From contig JWZX01002669.1 of NCBI GenBank assembly GCA_001275005.1, positions 1 to 23,843 on the forward strand: a DNA stretch of 23,843 nt. The letters are read 5' to 3'. This document shows positions 17,354-23,843 of this stretch, in pieces; the first letter of the stretch is position 1; the number at the start of each line of letters is the position of its first letter. Below the pieces are notes generated by a model. That model searched no databases. It saw only the letters and a program-made list of their open reading frames with translations, and was not told the DNA's origin. The translations under genes were made by a program, and so were the position numbers. The stretch comes from Chrysochromulina tobinii. Taxonomy: Eukaryota; Haptophyta; Prymnesiales; Chrysochromulinaceae.

Positions 17354-18250
17354 GTGACAATGTTGTTCCCCTGCGCAACGTTGCAAACGCAGGGCTCGCT
17401 CGCGATCCGGGTGCTGCTCCTCGGCGGCGTCCCTGACCCGGTGATTCATCTCAACAGCACCGACGCAGTCGCATTCTGCACGCTCTCGTCGGCGTCCTCC
17501 CCGTGCGCTACCGACAAGGTCATCGGCTTCTCGGGCTGGCTCGCGCCGTGGGGTACTGTATCCCACGGGAACCCGTCAGCGGACGCGCTCATGATGCGCC
17601 AGTCGGGCTTTGCGTCCCTCAGTGCGCCCGTGCAAGAGCACGTGCGCTCGGAGGCCGCTCGCATCGCTTCCAGGTGCCCGGCCAAGGATGCCACGACCAC
17701 GCCGATAGTTAAGACGGGCAAGGACAACTGCACCGCAATAGAACCGACGTGGATTCGCGCTTCTGATGACCCTACGACGATCCACTTCGACGTGGAGCAC
17801 GATGATGGTGGCTGCTTCTTGAATGAACAACCCAACAACAACTGTTACAACTACGGCAACGACGTCGTCTCCAACACGTTCGCGCAGCCGGGTCGTGGCT
17901 CGGGCGTGTGCAGCCACACGACACGCCCGTGCGTGGCCAACACGTGCGCCGACGTGCGCAAAGCCGCCGAGTCGGACGGTCTCGTGTGGATCGGTGAGAG
18001 CGCTGACCTTCCGAAGACCCTTCCGACGTCAGGCCACTACGTCTCATTGCACATCTGGCCCGACTCTAACTTCCACTGGCTGCGCATGGACGCGGATTTG
18101 ATGTGGTCGCACAAGCCGGGCGGCTCCCCCGTGAAGAACGTCGACAACAATGGCGCGAAGATCAAGGACCCCGCGCAGGCCGACGTATCGCCGTGGACCC
18201 TGCACTGTGGCTACATGCTCACGCACCCGTCCAACGTTTCGCTCTACTGA
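17354..18250 (+). CDS. CYNY/WSHKPG family protein, probably secreted
   Basis: 298 residues. The C-terminal half carries a pattern I recall from algal, bacterial and large-virus proteins of unknown function. It reads NNNCYNYGNDVVSNTFAQPG (161-180), then NFHWLRMDADLMWSHKPGGS (239-258), then VKNVDNNGAKIKDPAQAD. The order invariant Cys164, His241, Asn262 would suit a papain-like cysteine hydrolase, but that is inference. The N-terminal part (about 28-110) has paired cysteines and IGFSGWLAPWG. Many cysteines and several N-x-S/T sites suggest the extracellular route. No convincing signal peptide begins at this ATG, so a short upstream exon is likely. It is convergent with the fucosidase gene. Confidence 0.65.
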   Translation: MTMLFPCATLQTQGSLAIRVLLLGGVPDPVIHLNSTDAVAFCTLSSASSPCATDKVIGFSGWLAPWGTVSHGNPSADALMMRQSGFASLSAPVQEHVRSEAARIASRCPAKDATTTPIVKTGKDNCTAIEPTWIRASDDPTTIHFDVEHDDGGCFLNEQPNNNCYNYGNDVVSNTFAQPGRGSGVCSHTTRPCVANTCADVRKAAESDGLVWIGESADLPKTLPTSGHYVSLHIWPDSNFHWLRMDADLMWSHKPGGSPVKNVDNNGAKIKDPAQADVSPWTLHCGYMLTHPSNVSLY

Positions 18251-18506
18251 GCGAGACGGTTGCCGAGTGGAAGACTCGCTCCGTGCGCGCGCGCCGAGCA
18301 CAGTCCGCGGCGCGGAGAACAGTACAGTATTCTAAGTGCGAAGCAGCACGCAATCCGTGCCCTGTGTGCTTTCTCAGATTCGATCGATTGTGGTGGAAAA
18401 ATTTGAATTCAGTTGTAATTCTTCTATCGGTCGCGTTATTTCGCCGTCGCCGACTTTCCGTGCCGAGTACTCAACTTAGCTCACAACTAGCAAGGTCTGG
18501 AACTAG
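18251..18506. other. Convergent intergenic spacer
   Basis: 256 bp between two genes that face each other; it should contain both 3' UTRs. No structured terminator or repeat is evident. Confidence 0.45.
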
Positions 18507-19882
18507 CTAGCACGAGAAGAGCTGCACAGTGAGTCCTGTCGGTGGCGCGTCGGTGGTAACTCTGACGCCCCCAGCAGACGCTGCGACGACGGGGCTCGTG
18601 AGCAGATCAATTTTGCCGGCTCCAATGGAAGTCCCGTTCGAAAGGTGCAGCGCGCCTGTCGTCATCTCCACTGAGTACGCACGAACGATCTGTCCAGCGC
18701 TCACATCTTCGATGAGACGAACACGATCGAATGAGGATCCCATCGGAAGCGCGACACTGTGCGTCGTCTCACCAGGAAGGAAGGAAAACTCGACAACGGG
18801 AGTGGTGTAGCAGTTGCGGAGCCAGTCGCCAAACTCTGAATATCGCGACAGGTGCGTCCCCGCGACACTCGAGTTCGGGGGGGGGCGATATCTAACAGCC
18901 AGTTTGCATTGCGTCCGAGCGACTCGTGAAACGAGTTCTGAAGGTCAGAGAGCGAGTGCAGCGCGAGGTGTTCCACATAAAACCAGGTGTCATGCAGCTG
19001 AAGGGTCGAATCAACCTCCGCTGCACACCAGTCGTCACTATCTGGATCGCCGCCGTTGCCTCCTTCGCAGTCCGCGCACACGGCATTGCCGCGCCCACAA
19101 GAGCCAGAACTCCAAGTTGGGTCGGGCGCATATCCATTCTCTGTCCCAATCCAACGGATTGCTGTCTGATTGACGATCGGCCAAGAATTGAATGTCGCAG
19201 CATTCGGCTGGAGCCGCTGCAGTAGCTTTGTGATGCCGGTTCTGAAGTAGGCGTCAGTGGGCAGCCCTCCATCGAACCAAATCTCGAAGAGCTCGTTCTC
19301 CGCAAACGACCAGAGCTCTTCGAGCTGCGCGAGTGCGATGTCGTAGAACTGGGTCTGGTTCACCGTAGCCATACCAGGCAGCGGGTTTGGTTGCACGGAT
19401 CGCTTGTCCACATTCAAAAACGTGTTTGTGGCAATCGAGTAGTAGAAGCCGGGTCGAATGCCGTACTTTTTGCACGTCGCGAGGAAGTCGCGTACGACAT
19501 TGCACTCGGGGCACGAGCTGTATTGGATGGAGTAGGAGTAGGGCGTTCCATCTGGTAGCTTGACCTGAGTCGGCCACGTTGTGAATCCGCAATTATGCTT
19601 CGCGACGTAGACCGCGTAGGACATGTTCGCGGCGGCCATCGCTCGACCCCAGGAATCCGTATCCGTGACGCCATTCAACCCTGCGCCGAAGGTCTTTGCG
19701 TTCGAGGCGCCGGCCCAATTCGAGCGCGAACAACCTTGAGTGTGCGCAAACGTCGCCATGTTGTAGTGTATGATACTGCCAATTCTTCCGCCCCATTCCA
19801 GCTGCGCGGGAGAGGGTACCGCTCGAGAGGAAACATGGACGAAAAAGAGCGCAACCAGGGTCACCAGGACAAGCGTGGACAT
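18507..19882 (-). pseudogene. GH29 alpha-L-fucosidase, frameshifted at a G9 run
   Basis: A secreted glycosidase that removes alpha-L-fucose. The start at 19882 is chosen because it opens a clear signal peptide (STLVLVTLVALFFVHVSSRA). Family marks follow: GGRIGSIIHYNMATF, then VAKHNCGFTTW, then the nucleophile motif EIWFDGG (Asp204), and finally SLGRNANWLLDIAPP. Right after IAPP, at the homopolymer 18877-18885 (nine G on the plus strand), the frame is lost and reads into low-quality sequence ending at 18701. The expected C-terminal beta-sandwich continues without stops in another frame (SEFGDWLRNCY, then LPMGSSFDRVRLIEDV) down to a stop at 18507. A one-base miscall or slip in the run explains this best. 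It is therefore either a sequencing artefact in a working gene or a recent pseudogene. Confidence 0.78.
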
Positions 19883-20089
19883 GATTGCGCGTCCTCTCTG
19901 ACGACAAGAAAGATCAAGAGGGGGTCGTTTCGCGTCTTTCGTTCCCGAAGGTCGTGTGAACGTTAACACGACAGGGCAGTTGTCAGACCCCGCCCCTCCC
20001 TTCTCGCCCTCACTGTCTTCATTACATGTAAGAGATCTTTAACACGTGTGTGGGCTTTTACCAGGAAAGTCCTGGGAATCTCGCACCCA
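19883..20089. promoter_or_regulatory. Divergent intergenic region between fucosidase and CSESQ genes
   Basis: 207 bp separates two outward-transcribed genes for secreted proteins. It contains the imperfect 22-nt palindrome at 19951-19972. The downstream gene may have a short 5' exon here, since a possible donor GTAAGAG (20028) and acceptor TTTTACCAG (ends 20064) are present. Confidence 0.4.
19951..19972. repeat. Imperfect palindrome GTCGTGTG...AACACGAC
   Basis: Two 11-nt half-sites that are reverse complements except for one base pair, centred on AACGTT. The half-site AACACGAC also appears three times in the divergent spacer at 8470-8545 and in a variant at about 17066. Confidence 0.7.
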
Positions 20090-20810
20090 ATGTCTGGGGC
20101 CTGCCCTGGCTCGCCTGCCAGCATCAGCCACTCGAAGTGCAGTTATTCGGTCCAGTTCTCCAACTCAAACTGCGCGCGAGTCCAAGCAGAAATCTTGGAG
20201 CGAATGCAGGGCAATGCGAGCTGGGTCGACCCACATAATGGCGGCACCTACACTGTGATGTCGAGTTTGGGGTGTCCCGGGTCGGGGTGTCTCAGCATCC
20301 TCGGCCAGCGAGTGACGGGCTTGGCGCCTCATTACACAGATAAGTTCAAGCTCACGTTCAACGGGGACCAAAGCCAGTGCACGATGACCGCATGCTCTGA
20401 GTCGCAAGGAACTTCCCTGTATGACGCCTCCACCAACTACTGCAATATGCACGTGCTCTACTGCACCGGCGCGCAGGGCTGCCCCTCGGTCGCCGAGCCT
20501 AACTTCGTCTACACGGAGTCGAACTTCGATTGCACACACGGCGGCCGTGTCGAGAACAGTGCAAACCTCTGCATCCCTCATTCGGTAGGTCGAAACCTCA
20601 CGCCCTCGCCGCCATCGCCATCGCCGCCGACCGGGCCGCCGCCGTCGCCGCCGCCTTCGCCGGAGCCCCTTGCCCCCCCCCGAGCCACCGCAGCCGACCC
20701 CGCCGACCCCGCCGCCCGCGCCGCCCCCTATCACGGGGCATGTTATCACGGGGCATGTGCATGCTCAGTGCGCCAAATCATCCCTTATACGGAAGTACCT
20801 GTTAGTTTAG
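20090..20810 (+). CDS. CSESQ/STNYCN family secreted Cys-rich protein, Pro-rich tail, probable frameshift
   Basis: From the ATG at 20090 the frame gives KCSYSVQFSNSNCARVQAEI, NASWVDPHNGGTYTV, HYTDKFKLTF, TACSESQGTSLYDASTNYCN and LYCTGAQGC. These are the ordered marks of a Cys-rich extracellular family that I recall from haptophytes and oomycetes; its function is unknown. Residues after about 170 are a (Ser-Pro-Pro)n-like tail typical of algal wall or surface proteins. At the C9 run 20673-20681 the Pro-rich reading continues better in another frame (EPPQPTPPTPPPAPPPITG) and stops at 20808-20810. The original frame runs on without stop into the retroelement, which I take as coincidence. No signal peptide is present at this start, so an upstream exon is probable. 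It is divergent from the fucosidase gene. Confidence 0.6.
20729..20758. repeat. Tandem direct repeat, 2 x 15 bp, at the gene/retroelement junction
   Basis: TATCACGGGGCATGT is repeated exactly, back to back (20729-20743 and 20744-20758). It sits where the Pro-rich coding tail ends and just before retroelement sequence, so it may mark an insertion or rearrangement scar. Confidence 0.9.
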
Positions 20811-20820
20811 TCAGGTTTAA

Positions 20821-21012
20821 GCCTTGCCCCGACTTCAACGGCGGCCGCGGCCGTGCAAACACCTCAAGCCCGACGGCACGTGCACCCTCGCGCATAAGTG
20901 CAACCAGTTCGTCTCTGACAAGGGGCCTGGTGGCTATTGCATGGGCCCTCATGCTCGTTGCACCGGGTGCGACTACGATGCCGGCAAGAAGCTCCGCGCC
21001 CCCGCCGCTTAG
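20821..21012 (+). pseudogene. Gag-like zinc-finger C-terminus, 5'-truncated
   Basis: About 63 codons, open only from 20821 because a TAA precedes it, with no ATG at its beginning. It encodes C-x8-C-x5-C (CKHLKPDGTCTLAHKC), then VSDKGPGGYCMGPHARCTGC, resembling the cysteine-rich end of ORF1 in protist DIRS-like elements. Position just upstream of, and overlapping, the polymerase frame supports that. The missing N-terminal Gag indicates truncation at the junction with the CSESQ gene. Confidence 0.55.
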
Positions 21013-23843
21013 TGCGCAGGCCGTGGCGTTCGGCCCCGACGCGGTGCCGTTCTATGGGAGCGCGAGCTCCTATCTGAACGGCTTGCCGAGGGGCTGGCAT
21101 GAGGAGGCGGACGTGTCGGGCACCTTCTCCGAGATGTTCGCCTGGGCGCGACTAGTACATGATCAAGGGGCATGCGCGCTTCCGGGCGTGAGTATCAAGA
21201 TGGGGCCGTTCGTGGCGCACATGTGGGAGGCCGTCCGTCTGGGCTTCGTACAAGGGCGGCACGCCGAGTTCGTGCAGCAGGGGCTGCGATGGGGCTTCGA
21301 GGTAGGCCTCCATCCTGATCGGGTTCATGGCCATCGGTTTTTCAAGAACTACGAGAGCAGTGTCTCTGACGCTGCGCGTCCGCGCGTTACAGCTGCTACT
21401 GAGGCGCGCGTGGCGATCGGCAAGACGTTGCACCTGGGCGCGGTCGTGGACACCACGTTGGCGGCGGTGCGGCGGGTCTTCGACGCGGCGTACATCTTCC
21501 CGATGGGCGCTGTGGCGAAGCCGCTCGAGCCGGACAAGTTGCGGCCGACCGACGACCACACGCGCACCGGGCTCAACGCCGCCTGCGACATGACCGGGCC
21601 GCCCTCGCTCTCCTACTCGCTCGATACGTACGCCGAGATGGCGCGGCGCCTTCTACCGGGCTTCGCCATGCACGTCACGGACGTCGAGGCCGCCTTCCCG
21701 ATGCTCCCATTCGCACCGTGGATCTGGCCGTTCATGTTCCACAGGTTCTTTGCGAGCGACGACCCGACGACCCTGCATCTCTACTGTCACGTGAACGGCG
21801 ACTTTGGCACGCGGGGCATGCCGGGGGTGTTCAAGATCTTCTTCGTCGACGTTGTCACCAACATGGCGCGCGCGGCGGGGCAGCTCTCGATCCCGGCCTC
21901 GATCTACGTCGACGACATCGGGGGCACGGGGGCGAAGGCTAAGACGGTCACGATCGAGATGGTGAAGTTCCAGGCGTGGTGCGAGAACCTCGGCTGTGCT
22001 GCGTTTAAGCGCCTCAAAGACAAGGTGGCGTCGCAGCTGCAGCTCTTCATCGGTTTCTGGTGGGACTCGTTCGAGGGTACTCGTGCATTGGAGGAGCGCA
22101 AGTTGGCCCAGTACCTCGACGTGCTCCTTCTCTTCTCGACGCGCAAGTCCCTCACCTTGCATGAGAGGCAACGTGTCGCGGGCTACATGGAGCGCGCGGT
22201 GAAGACCATGCCGCCGGGCGCCAGCTGCTTGCTTGCCAGCGTCTTCGTGCTCATGGTCGGCCTCTCCTTGGCGTGGCAGAAGCGGAGGACTACTCGGAGG
22301 GAGCGGGAAGATTACCGCTTCTTCTATGACGTCCTCGACTCCAATCTGGGCAAGGGCTACTACACTACAGATCGGTTCCAAGAGGGACCGACGGTGTATT
22401 CGGACGCGTCAAGATCCTCGCGCTACTCGGGTGGCGGTTGGTGCTCGAGTTGGGGGCCATTCGATTACTGGCGGTACGGCACTGCGGCCTCCAAGAAGCC
22501 GATCGACTTCCTCGAGGGCGACACCATGATCTGTAGCGTCGAGTCGCAAGGGCCGACGTGGGCGGGCAAGATTGTCCACTACAACATGGACAACCAGGCA
22601 TTTCAGAAGTCGGCCGTCAAGGGCAGATCGAGGGCGGAGCGCCTCAACCTGCTGCTCAAGCGCCTCTTCGTGCTGCAGATTCTGCACAATTGCCTCCTGC
22701 TCTTCGCGTGGGTGTCGTCGGAGGACAACGAGATGGCCGACCTCCTCTCGCGCGAGGGTGGCATCGAGCGATTCCCCGAGGCCGTCGCTCGGCGGGCCTT
22801 CGTGGTAGCCCCTGCCTCTCTGCAGGCCATGCCGAATGCTGGTCGTATCCGCAACCTCGACATGTCGGCACCCTTCAATGCGGCGGATATGGCGATGATC
22901 GCTGCGCGGGCGCAAGCCCCGGTCGATCGGCGGTGGCTGTCCCGCATCCTCCCTGCCATCGTCTGCATCCAGGCGGCGGCGCGAGGTTGGTTGTCGCGTC
23001 GCGCCCAACCGCGCGCACGAGTTTCCCCTCTGGAGGATTTCGGGGCTTTCATCGGCCGATGGGCACCTGGGAAGACGTGCATTTACGGCCGGCTCGAGGG
23101 GGCCTACTTCTTCCCGGCGGAGGAGGGGGAACGCCTCTTCGCGAGGGTGCTCGCGCTCGGCCTCGGCCTCGCTTACTTCCACCCGATTTACTTCGCGGCG
23201 TGCTTCGTGACGGGCATGTTGCTTGGGATGAGCGCCTGGGATCGCTCGCTGCTCCAAGACGATAAGCAGCTCGTGTTCAGTATCGCCGAGTGCGTCGAAG
23301 TCAAGCGTGAGCACTCGGCCCGCTCGATACAGGTGTGGTGGCGATGGCTCACGACTCGCCGGTCACGGGACAACCCTCCACCACCCCCTGAGGGGGCGGT
23401 CGGTTGGTGCGCTTGCCCGTGGTGCGAGGTCCCGGTCTACGATGAAGACAATAACTATTGCGACATGTGCTGGCCCGTGGGATGCGGCTGTGTCTGCACG
23501 TGCCAGTGTCATTGTGTGCCGGTGGATCAGCGTGCCCCTGCGGACGGCCGGCCTCGGGCGCGCCGCGGTCACCATGGCCGCCACGGGGCGCGACGCCTGC
23601 TCGTGCTCACGGCCATGATGGGCCTGACGGGGGCTGCGCCGCGGGATGGATACTCGTCGCAGGTCGCGTCTGTGCAGTACCCGCGCGCCTCGCTCTACGA
23701 CGGCTTGCCCTTGGACCTTCTTGAGGCGACGGATGAGCTCATGAGCAACAGGCTCGCGCCGAGCTCGATGGCGACGGTCAACATCGCCTTCGAGCGCTAC
23801 TGGACGCCGTTGGCGGACGAGCACGGCTGGCCTGTGATCCTCG
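20951..23843 (+). CDS. Retrotransposon polyprotein: reverse transcriptase, RNase H, IQ/zinc linker, recombinase start (3' partial)
   Basis: A stop-free frame of about 964 codons continues past the window. Candidate starts are 20951 or 20978, overlapping the Gag remnant in a different frame. The RT fingers are FPMGAVAKP and DDHTRTGLNAACDM. Catalytic Asp lies in VTDVEAAFPMLPF (21680) and YVDD lies at 21905-21916, with GDFGTRGMPGVFKIFF between them, matching the family's G-x-PFGL-x-SAP-x-x-F region. A connection segment (KSLTLHERQRVAGYMERAV) precedes RNase H: YSDAS with Asp at 22403, MDN at 22586, ADLLSRE at 22736. A linker then carries IQ-like motifs (22967 and 23327) and a Cys-rich zinc-ribbon-like block (23408-23515). 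The end (LAPSSMATVNIAFERYWTPL) resembles the N-terminal SAM-like domain of tyrosine recombinases. The catalytic recombinase residues are beyond the edge. Confidence 0.78.
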   Translation, partial: MLVAPGATTMPARSSAPPPLSAQAVAFGPDAVPFYGSASSYLNGLPRGWHEEADVSGTFSEMFAWARLVHDQGACALPGVSIKMGPFVAHMWEAVRLGFVQGRHAEFVQQGLRWGFEVGLHPDRVHGHRFFKNYESSVSDAARPRVTAATEARVAIGKTLHLGAVVDTTLAAVRRVFDAAYIFPMGAVAKPLEPDKLRPTDDHTRTGLNAACDMTGPPSLSYSLDTYAEMARRLLPGFAMHVTDVEAAFPMLPFAPWIWPFMFHRFFASDDPTTLHLYCHVNGDFGTRGMPGVFKIFFVDVVTNMARAAGQLSIPASIYVDDIGGTGAKAKTVTIEMVKFQAWCENLGCAAFKRLKDKVASQLQLFIGFWWDSFEGTRALEERKLAQYLDVLLLFSTRKSLTLHERQRVAGYMERAVKTMPPGASCLLASVFVLMVGLSLAWQKRRTTRREREDYRFFYDVLDSNLGKGYYTTDRFQEGPTVYSDASRSSRYSGGGWCSSWGPFDYWRYGTAASKKPIDFLEGDTMICSVESQGPTWAGKIVHYNMDNQAFQKSAVKGRSRAERLNLLLKRLFVLQILHNCLLLFAWVSSEDNEMADLLSREGGIERFPEAVARRAFVVAPASLQAMPNAGRIRNLDMSAPFNAADMAMIAARAQAPVDRRWLSRILPAIVCIQAAARGWLSRRAQPRARVSPLEDFGAFIGRWAPGKTCIYGRLEGAYFFPAEEGERLFARVLALGLGLAYFHPIYFAACFVTGMLLGMSAWDRSLLQDDKQLVFSIAECVEVKREHSARSIQVWWRWLTTRRSRDNPPPPPEGAVGWCACPWCEVPVYDEDNNYCDMCWPVGCGCVCTCQCHCVPVDQRAPADGRPRARRGHHGRHGARRLLVLTAMMGLTGAAPRDGYSSQVASVQYPRASLYDGLPLDLLEATDELMSNRLAPSSMATVNIAFERYWTPLADEHGWPVIL

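Larger units (their letters stand above)
20759..23843 (+). mobile_element. Tyrosine-recombinase (DIRS/Ngaro/PAT-like) retrotransposon, 5'-truncated, runs off the window
   Basis: The order visible is Gag zinc-finger remnant (20821-21012), reverse transcriptase (about 21490-22150), RNase H (about 22394-22770), linker, then the start of a recombinase-like core-binding domain (about 23680-23843). That order, with no integrase or protease between, and the DIRS-style RNase H (YSDAS, MDN, EMADLLSRE) point to a YR retrotransposon rather than Ty1/Ty3 or LINE. The 5' boundary is approximate: it lies between the tandem repeat and the Gag remnant. No terminal repeat can be paired because the 3' end is outside. 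Codon use is GC-rich like the host, so it is probably a resident family. Confidence 0.75.

Noticed and set aside
20165-20749. 194-codon minus-strand ORF with a Gly/Arg-rich terminus
   Set aside because: It is the antisense of the Pro-rich tail and CSESQ domain, whose plus-strand frame carries the conserved motifs.
22233-22300. Hydrophobic stretch LLASVFVLMVGLSLAW as a transmembrane helix
   Set aside because: It falls in the RT-to-RNase H connection, aligned with the helix after the conserved PPG of DIRS-type polymerases. More likely a buried helix than a membrane span.
22409-23314. 301-codon minus-strand ORF in the retroelement
   Set aside because: Antisense shadow of the RT-RNase H frame, with no independent motif.

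Overview
This window is nuclear DNA of a eukaryotic microalga. It is GC-rich, about 60% or more in the genes by eye, and densely packed. One clear GT-AG intron is visible, in the AP-4 sigma gene. Most other genes look intronless, and several neighbours are divergently arranged. The gene content is eukaryotic: an adaptor complex subunit, OPA3, a PHAX/MLLE protein, an EF-hand protein, a tetraspanin-like protein and a GT32 glycosyltransferase. Two secreted Cys-rich families here (CYNY/WSHKPG and CSESQ/STNYCN) are ones I associate with haptophytes and some stramenopiles. A haptophyte is my best guess; this is inference, not proof.

Layout. 187-740 is an AP-4 sigma subunit with two exons. 1708-2763 (-) is a trypsin-fold protease with a SAP-like N-terminus. 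3118-4443 (-) is a GT32-type glycosyltransferase. 5244-5843 (-) is an EBAG9/RCAS1-like Golgi protein with a likely acylated MGGC N-terminus. 6191-6697 (-) is OPA3. 6925-8358 (-) has two NTF2/SnoaL-like domains followed by a glutaredoxin fold that has lost its active-site cysteines. 8563-9456 (+) is an unknown protein. 10495-11463 (+) combines an MLLE domain with a PHAX RNA-binding domain. 12266-13498 (-) is an eight-helix tetraspanin-like protein. 13966-15480 (-) is an EF-hand protein.

From 15615 onward comes a run of probable extracellular proteins: a glycoside-hydrolase-like protein (+), a CYNY/WSHKPG protein (+), a GH29 alpha-L-fucosidase (-) that appears frameshifted at a G9 run, and a CSESQ-family protein (+) that appears frameshifted at a C9 run.

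From about 20.8 kb to the right edge lies a retrotransposon of the tyrosine-recombinase (DIRS/Ngaro/PAT-like) class. It has a 5'-truncated zinc-finger Gag remnant followed by one very long open frame. That frame carries reverse transcriptase, RNase H, a linker with two IQ-like motifs and a dense cysteine cluster, and the start of a likely tyrosine recombinase. It has no stop before the window ends. The element abuts or interrupts the 3' end of the CSESQ gene.

A pentanucleotide repeat (ACTTG/CAAGT) recurs in spacers close to gene starts, once as a 31-nt perfect hairpin between two divergent genes. No tRNA, rRNA, CRISPR or bacterial feature was seen.
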